In this document: positions 48,401-60,400 of the stretch, piece after piece
Position numbering within the stretch: position 1 is the first letter of the stretch
Layout: each line of letters starts with the position of its first letter
From: Baylisascaris procyonis
Taxonomy: Eukaryota > Nematoda > Chromadorea > Rhabditida > Ascarididae
DNA: 64,000 nt
Direction: 5' to 3'
Assembly: GCA_037389465.1 (NCBI GenBank)
Contig: JAZARR010000266.1
Coordinates: forward strand, 372,001-436,000
Notes under the pieces: model-generated
Told to the model about the DNA's origin: nothing
Database searches by the model: none
What the model saw: only the letters and a program-made list of their open reading frames with translations
Made by a program: the position numbers and the translations under genes

Positions 48401-51400
48401 ATGTCATCAGTTATGCAAATAACGGTAACAACAGCCTCAATCAATGGCCTCTCAATTGAGCGCCTTTATTGCTTCACATTTATGTTGACGATATGCACAT
48501 TTCATACAACTTTGACGTCACTCATAGTGCATTTCAATCGGAAAACGATTGGCGAAAGTAAATTATGTGATTAACGAAGCGCACTCACTTTTAGATATTC
48601 CAGTCTTAAACTTGCAATAACTGTGCAACAAGCTTATTAGTAATCATTTACTGGAAAAGAAATACACATAAATTTGTATAGTAAATACCCCTCATTAAGA
48701 GTTTTATTATTGCAACTGAATTGCCTACTAAATAAGTATTGCTTCTGAACCAATGGTTTCAATTTCACTTAGCATTCACGCGAGCCAACGTTTCGGGCAT
48801 TTAAACAGATCTGAAATAGGATTTACTTGGGAAGAAATTTGCTGCTTTTTACCTAGGTGATGGTTAGGGTTCATATACTAGCTGTGTTGGCGAAGGATCC
48901 TTTCTCGAAACGGTACCGCTTCGATGAAGGTTGGTCACGTTTTGAGGTTGCTCTCATTGAACTTGGCGACTAGAGAAGAATGTGATATCTGCATAATAAG
49001 ATTTAAATAAGATTTATAATAAAAGAAAAAGATTTATAATGAGAACATAATAAGCCGCTTAAAATAAAAAGATTTATTGATGCATGAGCAAAAGTATTTG
49101 TGATTCTACTGTAGCAGACTCACTCATCTGTTCTAATGAAAAAGATATTATTAAAGCAATAATATTTCCTCACTTATGAAGGCGAACATTTCCTTTTGCA
49201 TTTTTTTTAATATTTTTAGTGTTCTGTAGAAGTTTTCTCAATTTTCTCCGCTCATTCTAAGCATTTGCAATTATGACGCATTTTTCAACATGATTTTATT
49301 ACATGATGCCTGTGAATGCTGAATCGATAAGTCAGATTTCGATGTGCTGTTCGTTTGTGACGCCGATGTCCATAAAGTTGACTCGATATGCGTGCTGCCT
49401 CATATCTTTGCATAAATTCAAGCTAATTCATCATCTAAAGAGGGTTCTATAGGCATTTAAAGACGTTAGAGATGACATAAAATTTGCGCGCATTTTGCTG
49501 TCAGTTTTGATCATTTTAATTATTTATCGGTTGGATCATAAAAGGTCGAATCTGCATGAATGATTGCAATACTCTGTGCACTTTATCTTTCGTTGGCAAT
49601 TCAAGCTGGTTGGTCACGTGAGTGGAATTATAAAAGTTGCACCAGTTATTAGTTTTTTGAATTGAGAAAAAAATCGCAGAGACCAATCCTGCCGGTGGGA
49701 TGGGAGTCCTCAACACATCATCCCTGAGGAATTTCAACAGCGAAGAAAGTTGTCTTCGGTGAACTCTTGAAAGAAGGAAATCTCCGCCCAGGAAAAATGG
49801 GTTGGTTATTCTAGACACGATAATAAAGCGACCAAGAGACAGAAAATTTGCAAACAAATGTCGTCATGCAAATTCTAGCTGCATTCCGAAAACGGAAACT
49901 GTAGTAGAATATATATATTAATAAATGCATGTGCACAAATGTATATTTAGGCATATACACAACATTACACCACTGTGTATATTTGTATAATAATTGTTAC
50001 ACATATGTGCTCATACACATATAATATTAGCAGTGATAATACATATTATCGTAATGGTAATAGTAATCTTCATTCAGCGAGTAACGAGCGATATGAAATT
50101 GAAGACTGTAGATCAGCCGATGTTTTTTCGAGCGTTGACCTATGTTTCGCAAAAGTTTGCAGTGCTGATTGTAATTTTGCAAGATTGAGTGTACAAGAAT
50201 GCGTTTAAGGTATTTTCAGCAGCGATGTTTCTACTGCTTCATTAGCTAAGGAGCACTTTTTAAGGTGAGAATGTCCTATATAACTTGACATTTGGCGAAA
50301 TATTATCGGAAAAGTATTGCATGTAAATCACGCTGGTGCTTTTATTATAACTGATCACTTGCATCTTTCATGTGTGGTGTGTCATACATCTTTACATGAA
50401 AGAGACTTCCATTGCAAAGCTGATAGATATTATTCGATACTATTGAGATCCTAGTTGCTTATGAATGCAAATAAGACTGCTTATTTTCTTTTGCAAGTTC
50501 ACATTTCTTGTATATTCCAGAAAATCCAATAAATAAAATTCTTCATGTCACATAACAAGAGGAGGAGATGTTATTAACTGACATCTTGCTTTTTTTCTTG
50601 GGGGGGGGGAGGGGGTAGGTGATTTTCATGAGTTCTTCCGCACCTGAAAAACGAGTGGGGTAGATATTTTGTGATATACACGATTAAGCGCATATTTAAT
50701 TTCCTCTCGTTGGACTCGAAGCAGTGCATAGTCACAATGACTTCCAGTTGGGAGTATAGTACTGTAGGCGAGATACGGCCATACAACTGTTCATCTATTC
50801 ACATACGACATCATGTCCGTACACCAGTAAACGAAGAATCAACTGTGTACACCTCAAGATGGACAGCGTCCGAGACGTCAACTTTGTTAGAAGATATAGG
50901 AAGGAACATACCTTTGCGCTGCATCTGGCAGTGAGATAAGCACTCTCTACTTGAACCACCAAAATGTGTTTGAGAACAAAGCATAAGCCATGTAAATACA
51001 GTAGTAAAAATCAAAGGGCTGTTTATCGCCAAAAGAACAGAATAGTACTGAAAGTCTTTCACTATCTAACCTCTTGAAGGCACTGGTCGACGGCCAGAAT
51101 TGCTGGAACCTTAGTTTCTGCAAAAACTGTATTCTTGCTAATGCAAAGTATAGACTTATCGAGCATCATAGAGTTAACAGGGACGTCAAAAGACAAAGTT
51201 TTCGACAAGCGTGGGGGAGAAGGGTAAAAGAAAAACCATCGCAACCAGGAAAACTTGCGTGAAGAAGATTGCAAAGAGTGAAGTTTTTTTTTTGGAAACA
51301 GATGGGACAACATCATAGAAAGGACAAAGTTAAAATATTTGAGTTGATACTTCTGCTTTGGCTTGCATGCAAGTCCAGCTCGAACCATTGCTATCTCTCA

Positions 51401-54400
51401 GCATGCATGATTGATATTTGACTATGTGCATAAGGAAGTCGACTCTAATAACCATTTTCTGCGTCATTAATAGTGTATGCAGTAGGACAGTTTCACCAAG
51501 CCTCCCAGTGGTAGATTCCGCATTCGGATGCGTTGCATATCACAAACTTACTATTTCATTGTATACTAGGAGAAGAGAAATATATCGTATCTAGTAGTGT
51601 GACATAGTTGCAAATACTCGTTCACTGTAGTCTTTACCATAAGCGTCATAAGACCAACTTTCTTAAACGATAAATGTTTGCGTTCGAAGCTTTCATGCGA
51701 TAGCCAATGCTAGCGAGTCAATCTGAGCGTATTAGTTTATAACATTGACAGCCATTATAACCTCATATAATCCCTCACATCCATTACGAGGTACTCAGGT
51801 AGCAGTTGATATTTCGACGCGACGACCACCAAGAGCATGCATGCCAGATCATGTAATTCCATATAGAGCAGCAGCCAAAATGTTATCAGAACCATCACAA
51901 TCTGGGCATCTTGATCAATGGAGTTTCTATTGCCCATTAAAATCGGTATTACAACGCCGCTTGCCTCAACTCTGCAGGTGAAAGAATGCTCAATAACATC
52001 TATTGCTGTATTGCTGGGATAAGCATAAACGGATGCATGCTTTATCTAGTTTATAAATAGGCAATACAAAAGGGATGTACTATGCCTCTTTTGCTTCTTG
52101 GATAATTAGGCAAATGCGGCAATAACAGACGAAAAAGGTATAGAGCAAGCGCTGGTGCGAAAAATGCCTCTTTGTTCTGAGTTGTTTTATATTTGCGAGT
52201 TGTTTTATTTCCTCCCAAGCCTGCGCCGGTTCTTTTCATTCACCTTTTCATATCATTCTCTGTATCCTCAATGCACTCTTGGAATGTTTGACCGTTTGCG
52301 CATACTTCATTATCCTCCTCGCTTTGAGCCTGCGGATCCTGCATTGAAGTGAACCATTCATATCTTCGCTTTTAGCTCAAATTCATTGAATATCTTCCGG
52401 TCTTGTCAGCTGACATCAACATCCAACAGTTTGACGTGCGGATGAAATATCAACGCACATAGTATTCTCATTAGAGTGGCCATGCATATTAAAAGCTGCA
52501 GTAAGTGGTCAAAATTTCACAGGGCATTAATCCTTTATCAGAACTGACGTCAATATATTTCATACAGCATGGCTGCCCATCGAATGCACGTATATCAAAT
52601 CGATACGAGACGCTTTCTCAGCGTTCGTAGTGGACTGAGTAAAAATGCAGTGTAAAGAATACGTTGTTGTAAGCAAAATGTTCTTTGTGAGCATCTTTGC
52701 AGCTGTGAAACGGTGCCCTCAGCTGTTCAGCGGAAATCTCTGCTTGTCTCTCTCTTGTAATGTTTTTGTTTTCATTATTCATCCTACCCGTATTTCTTAA
52801 CGTTCTCCGAATCGGCGATCATGTTTTCCTTCATCTGATTTTCGAAGCATTTTCTTTTCTGGCCATCGAGATCTTTCATTCATGAACAATTGCAGTTGCA
52901 TTTCTCTCCGCGTTGGTCTCATCAAAACCTCCAGGAGGGACATTACTAAAACAGTTGATTCGTGGGTTAGCTCATTAACATGTCTATGCGGGGCAACCAC
53001 TAACTCAGGACAGGTGGTGTTCGGATCCAACGATGTTATTGAAAAGAACTCACGCAGTGAATGTGATGTGTCTCTGCCTGGCCGCAACTTGACATCTTCT
53101 CCGTCACTCGCATGAGCAAAATTCTGTTCCATTTGAGTTCTTAAAGCGAAAGTGGCAATGATATTCTCGTCATTTGTGTTGCTATCTTTCAATGTTCTTG
53201 AGATGCCTCAGGTCGATCATCACTGCTCGTTTTATGCACATTCTCAATCAGTTCATGGCTGTTACATGCTTCATTTCGAGACATGGCGCTGTTAGTAGAA
53301 TGTCGCTGTGGGGTCTGCTCTTAGCATGAGTTTCTCCAAGAAGCCACAATAACCTTTCTCCTTGAAACGGAAGCGCCGGGAACTCATAAAGGATTATTTG
53401 TTTTTGAAGCTGAAAGCGAGCAAAACGTATGAGTCCGCACGAAGGTTAAGAAAAATAATTCACCGTGAAATGAAATTCACATCATTAGCGCAGGAATAGG
53501 GAACCTCATGAATCTCTAGCGGTCATCAAGTCCCGATCTATTAACAGTTGGTGAACGGGCCTCATCTTCGGCACTAGTGTAATATTTGCAGTTGAACACT
53601 AGTTTCACTTCTTTACGTTGCTCGCTAAACAATTGTATAAACCGATGCGGAGTCGAATGTTATAGGCGAGAGAGGCGATTTGAGAATTCATCCTCACGCA
53701 ATATACTACAGCAAAGACAAACTAAAACAACACGTTAGGAAAGACAATAATAATGTTTAAATTAAATCCATGAAAACAGCAAAAGGATAGGTCATGAACA
53801 GGGAGGAATAGAAATATGGATCTAGAGCACAACGACGCACTTCAAAAAATAACAAAAGAGGTGAGTCGATGCAGTTGGATAATAAATAATTATGAAATCA
53901 ACAAATTAATGAGTGGTACAATATCGAATGAATCTAAGTGAAAATGACCTGGAGGGTTGACAGCACCGGTCGACTTTTATCGCCCTAGTTTCAATCTGGT
54001 TAGAGACTTGGAACCGTGAGCGTCAGTGAGATATGAACAATGAGAGGATGGTTGAATGGTAAAAGCTGACTAGGAAAGAGGGATGGAATGAATGCTAAAA
54101 TGTTCCAAAACCAGTCTTAAAGTGCTGACATGTTTGAAAGCTTACAATACAAGAAAATACCCGGATAGATTTTACTTATTTACATCGTGATATAGGTAAA
54201 ACTATCTGAAAAAAGAACTTCAACTTTTTTTGCTTCCAATGCGGATCACCGAATATTTTTGATGTTCGCATCAGCAAATAGATGATTTAGACAAAGTGCA
54301 GTTACCAAGCCGCCGCAAGATTCATATACATTCGCTTTTTGCGAGCAGAAATGGCATTTTTGAAAAATTAAACATTCCGACTTCAGCAGTTTTCTGAACA

Positions 54401-57400
54401 TTCCAACTTCAGCGTTTTCTGATGATCCTGCGTATCTCATTCGCATGCCTTCCCTTCGATCTTGATATCCCTAGCAGCAGCAACCGTGCAACGCAAAGTG
54501 CATAGAAACATGAGCAGGGCATCGCCATAATGCATTGTGGGAAAAGTTTGCGAAAACCATATAAAAATGAATGAAATCAAACAAGATTTTTATTGAGATC
54601 GCAGGTGTGCTTTGCGATTCCGTGACAAATGCGCCCTCGACGATATACTCTCGTTATCGTTTTGTTTAGATGAGGTTCACGATTATCTCGACCCATCAAT
54701 GTTTCTTGCTCTTTTTGCAGCAATAGTTTTGTTTCTCATCCCTCAACCTGTGTTGGCGATGCGATCATTATGTTTGAACGATGCTTTCAAATTATTCGCT
54801 TTTTGCGACTGCCGGTCTTCTGTAAAAAAGTTTGCTGATTGTTGAAAGCAATTTGATCTAGTGCCGCGAAAAATCCCACATCGCCGACATCCTTCGTGCC
54901 CCCAGAAGACGATGTAAGGGTAGCTTCCCCTGGTTCATCTATCATACAGGTCTCTGCATGGTATGTTAAGTGCGATCAAGTAAATTGCCTGACAACATAG
55001 GTATATATGGGGCGAACAGTTTATCACGTTTACACAAGAAGGTGACAAACAAAAATAGACATTAGGATGCTTTCAATCGCTCGCACGATCTCGCAGTCGA
55101 ACTCGACGCTGCCACCTATCAGTTCGCGCACTCCAACGTCCATATGCCTGCTCGAGCTTAATACCTGCACAGAAGCTGGAACGAATGCATGAGCGCATCA
55201 ACCCCTTTTATACCCTTCCGATTCTATCTCAGGCTAGCCTCACGACCCATGCTGGCTAGTCTTTTATTGTGCCCTTATGTTCTTGGCCTTCTTTGACTTG
55301 CGTTGCACTACCAGCCATTTCCCCTTGATCTATAGCAGACTGGTCTATCTTACAACGACCATCACAATGCGAGCGCATTCTGACCGATTAAAGTAACGAT
55401 GCTGCATCAGTCAGTAAAAAGGCACAGTTGTCTCAAAAATGCCCAGCTAGATTGTCTCAAAAATCGATAATTTTTTAAACATCTTTTATAGGAAATTATT
55501 GAAAAATGGCTGTTCTGTAGGCTTCGGGAAGTATTGAGCTTGTTTTTGACATGATCACCTTTGGGAGATGAGAGAGAGTGGGAGGAAGCGGGTGATTGCA
55601 TTTGAAGTTGCATTGCTTACAAGTATGCTCCAATATGCAGGAAATTTTGTCCAGTAGTACGAGTTTAATACCATTAGCACATTGCATCTCGAGGAATCCA
55701 TTTACCTTCTCCTCAATGGTAGAAAAGTGTTGCTACTCGCTGATCACAGAACCAAATATATAAGCCGTCAACATGAACCAATCGTATATATCGGGAGCGT
55801 GAACGGCAGTCGTTACCCGAAGTATATACTGCTGGCCGTTCGTAACAAAAACTGCGACAGTGAAGTAATTTTTTGCCTGAATAACGCTTTTTAAAGCAGA
55901 TGGAACAATGAAAAGACAGCCAATAATGCATCATTTTTATTCAATCATATAGGGCCAAAAATCCACAAACTGCATCCTTTGCGGCGACAGCAGAGTGATT
56001 TATGGTCTGAGGCCTGTTCATTGGGAGGGTGTTTGTCAGAGACATTTCTGTGGTCGCATCTTACCGTATCCAATCCCTGATGTGCTGCTCTACCTCACCA
56101 CTTATTCTTAATTTGTAGCTTAGGCATATACACTTTTTTCACTGAAGCAGAGGTTTTATTGGAATCATTCAATGCATTAGTTCTGAGCTGTAATAGTGAA
56201 CGGCAATTTATTGTTGCCAACCATCAACAGATTTCAGCAAATATATTCATCAATAAGCAGTGAAATTTGGTACTTTCCAATTAACCCGTTTTGCGTTGAA
56301 ATCGTATATAGGCTTCTTTTCTTTCAATATTATGGGCATTAGTTATGGTTTACTAATTCACTGTCAAAGATTCATCGTGAGTATTGACGATTCGAACCTG
56401 TTGCACTACCACTGAGGAAAAAAGTCATCTTTTCAGAATTACATTATTTAATTCTCATTGTAAACGTTGGGCGGCATAAAAATATTGATGTAGAAATTTC
56501 AGTTGGTGGCGCTGGTCATGTATCACCGATGGCAGTTATGGTCGCACCGAATAGAATCGACTATAGCGTTACCAAAGGCGGGCTGCGGACTTGGGCCGTT
56601 CTTTTCGTGTTTATCTTCCTCTGCTCGGGTTTATACACAATTTTCTCAGCGAGAGATCTCACCGAGCTAGCCGTTGGTGAGTTCATCATATGCGCTTTTT
56701 TGAATCGGAACGAAGATTTGAGTTCGAGAATGAGAAAAAATGAAATAAATAATATCTCGAGGAAAGACCGTCATGAACAGGAAATTGTTGCACCTTTCAG
56801 CCCCGCAGGTGCAAACTAAATTAGACAGTGGGAAATATTTTTCTCATATGATATATACTGTAGTTAAATGAAGTTTCTCAGATCTGTCTTGCGAATTCGG
56901 GTCGAGTATTTTATCCCCCCTCCTGCCCTCGCCTGTTCTCCTCCCCCTTTCCTTGCCACCACTCTTCCTTCCCTTTTGCTGCAGTTTTGGCTGTCTCACA
57001 CTATTTATTCCTTCTTTGCTTCTATAGGTAGTCATAAAATATATTATTTATATTATTTTGCGGTCTCCCTTACACTATGAGTTAATCAGTTGTCTTGGGC
57101 GAATATTCTTCCGCAAGAAACACGTAGTTTTCCCACTGATATAATTATTAAAAAAGATTCAAATAAAATGACCTTCTTATGGTTCTTTATGACTATGATA
57201 TCTTATGATATATTATGATATAAATAATTCGCCCTTACGGTTTATCGAACATTGCCCTCATTATCGAATATACTCAAAAAATTAGAGCGTAACCAATGCA
57301 TAAAAGTGAGAACACGAACGCTAATTTCAATCTTCTCAAAGATATCGAATTTTGTGGGATTTCGTGTCGGAAGCAGTTTCTCAAAGAAGATAGCTAGGAA

Positions 57401-60400
57401 GCAAAAACAGGGAACGTTAATTGTCTCTTTTCAGAAAATTTTAGCAATGAAACCAAAATTGTTACTAATGAACCTATTGAATGACGTTAAAGTTTTTTAG
57501 CCGACTAACTCTTTCGCTTTTATGATTTTTCTGTGGTACGAAAGAACCCTCCTAGCGAGATGGAAATTGTTGAGCTCGCAGAAATCAAAAATATACCATT
57601 TTTCATCAGATAATGACGATAAACTCAAATGTTTCAGCTTTTTTCAGTCCATTTCGAATTTGAACAAATGGAATAGTATGCCGAAGGAGTTGGTACGATA
57701 ATCAATTTTTGTGATCATCCTCATTGTTCCTTTGAATTTCATAAATTTCAACAAATTATAGAACAATAGTAATAATGAATTTTTTATTCAGCCGATTCCA
57801 TCACTCGCTCAATGCTGCCGTAAATCATTAATGCTCTCCGATGCAATTAGCTATAGAATGCATCAGAATCGATCGTTAAATGCTTGCATACTTACCGATT
57901 TTTTGATGTTAATAATTTCTTTATTTTTGTCGGATTCACTCAAAAAATTTATTCGTGCTGTATAGACTATACTCACTGAATTCTGCAATATACTTCGTTT
58001 CAATGGTTATTTTATGTAAGATTTCGGAAAAATAGACGCATATAGCACGAGTTCATAAATTTGATGCCACCAAAACATGTTTTGCTGATAAATTTGTAAG
58101 AACATTTAACAAGAAGCCAATAAATACTTAGATATCGATGAAGATGGAGTTGTTGATATGGACGAAGAAATAGAGAGCGATGCTGATGAAGTAGCGAACC
58201 AATATAAAAGAGCCGAGAAGGATCGAACACCATCACGAGATAATATTGTACAATCAGCCGAGGAAATCAAACGTGCCCATCAGAAAACTCGTGTGACCAC
58301 TGCAACAGGTTATATATTCATTAATTTTGATGTGAAGCTATAAGTTTTTTTTTTTAGAGCTTAAGGGATTTGAGAATTTTATTGTACACGAGCGATTTAA
58401 GTGCTGAAATTTTTAATTCATTTCTTTTATCTCTTTCAAAAATTTTTTAGAGTGTGCCATCTATCGCTCTTCAAAGGTGCGAACTGGTGATGACATAGGG
58501 CGTTATTTATAACGATGGTTGCCTTTGCATCCATGCAACGTATTATAAAAAAGAGCAATAACGAAAATTTATCTTCAATTATTCGTTGTTTTCTTCCCAA
58601 TACGTATTAAGAGATATGTATATTAGGAGATTTGTATAATATGAATATGTATATTAAATTCCAGAGAATCATGTTGTAAAGTGATCTATACGCATTGCAA
58701 TAATAGTTTTTTTACAGACAACCTATGAGAAAGTTTACCTATAAAGCATATATAATGTTTATTTGAAGCGATTTTTTTCCGCTGTGTGGAGTTTTTAGGA
58801 GCGTTTTAGATTTCACTGCTCCTGATCGGCAACATATTTAAATATCAGCAATATTTCAGTATTAGTGTGTTGTTTCACTCATAATCATGCATATATCTTG
58901 CACCTATACATAGGTGTATATAATGATTAGCTTTACGCAGAAAAATGAGTATTGTTTATGAAAAAAAGAGCAAATATTGAATTCGCTAGCAGGGCTGTTA
59001 TGATGAATGGCCCATATAGTGTCTATTTTCTTTACTCAGGTACTTAATTCATATTCGCTAAGAGTTACACTTTAATCAAGTTGTTGTTTCAGCTGACGAC
59101 GATTTAGATGAGGAAGATGAACCATCAAAAGAAGAAACTCTTCTTGCTGGACTCAGAGCAAAAGTAGAAGAAAAAAAACGGAAACAATCTGAGACTAATG
59201 ATAATGACGATGATGAAGGCGGAGAGGTGAGTCATCAAATGTATTCCATATTTTGGTTTCCTTATAATTAACAGCGTCAATATGCTTATTCAGTTGAATC
59301 ACTTCCTCAAAAATTTTGGAAAAGCAGCGATTAGTAAGTGCACACAAAATTAAAAAGTAATGACTCTGAAATGTGGTCACTGAGAGCAATTCACTCACTA
59401 TTTGACAACGGGAGGACGCATATTGCAGTTGTCTTTACAGCTAGCCTATCCTATTTTTACCCTATCCTTTTCCGGTTTTGAAAAGTTATAAAAAAACATA
59501 TGAGGACGTGCTTCTGAAGCTATCATTCCGATACATCTGCAACAATACAACTTGAGAGAACAATTTAGGAGGAAGAGATTCAAAAGCGACCAACCAGGCC
59601 AGCGAGAAGAAGAAGGAGGCGCAAAGGAGGCGAAGATGATGAAGATGGGAGTACATTAGACGAGGACACCACTTCTAGTGCACCACGAAAAGTACAATTT
59701 TATTCTAATTTTTTACTCCATCTAAACTTTTGCATTAAATCATATCAACGGTGAAAAGTAGAAGACCAAATTTTCTTAGTTAAATAAATCCTTAACTGAA
59801 AAGCCCCATAAAATCTTGTGAACGGATAATCTCGCAAAAGTCTTGAGGCTTTGAACATTCGAAGAACTTTTGTTGCTGATTAGCATTTTTGAACAAAACT
59901 GCTTTAGACGGATGATCCATGTCGTGCCCTCTCCATGGTACATCTTTCCACTTATTATAAACTATGCAAGTTTTCTTTAAAAAGGCGCATGATAGGGAGA
60001 TCATGTCTATGCCCATCTCTGTGTGCTTGTCGTTTCCGATAGCTGCAACTTTTGAATCGCTATGGCCAGAATAACGAAATTTAGTGCATATAACACGCAG
60101 TATAGAGCCACTTTCTATACTATGTTCTGTATTCAGGCAGCAACTTTGTAAAGAATGATATTCATGTGATGGAGGCAAAAATATCTAAACATTTCACGCA
60201 GGTCGACAACCGGTTGTTATTTTGAACATGAAAGGGTTTCCCACTTTGAATATTTCTTCTCTTTTTTGGTAACGTGTGATCTGGCTGGGGAGATAAGCGG
60301 AATGGAACAATGCATATCGCGCCACCTTTGCCACAGTTTTCAGTATTTCGGGGTGAGTTAATATACAAAGGATTTACGAACAGGAGGACAAATGTAGATA

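Larger units (their letters stand above)
46069..56502 (+). other. Long intron (10.4 kb) before the transmembrane exon
   Basis: Contains an ATG-led ORF with a strong GTGAGC donor (46519-46628, wrong phase for this gene), the retrotransposon fragment at 47437-47886, and exon-like ORFs in the GC-richer areas 50739-51977 (both strands) and 52797-53660 (- strand). Also two near-identical 25-27 bp units (AACATTCCRACTTCAGC) at about 54370-54420. None of the ORFs is recognised. Confidence 0.5.

Noticed and set aside
49516..49857. 113-codon - strand ORF in a GC-richer patch
   Set aside because: No recognised family, domain or flanking exon signals.
59792..60178. 128-codon - strand ORF in an ASPH-like intron
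   Set aside because: No plausible start or recognised motif; a length like this can arise by chance in 64 kb.
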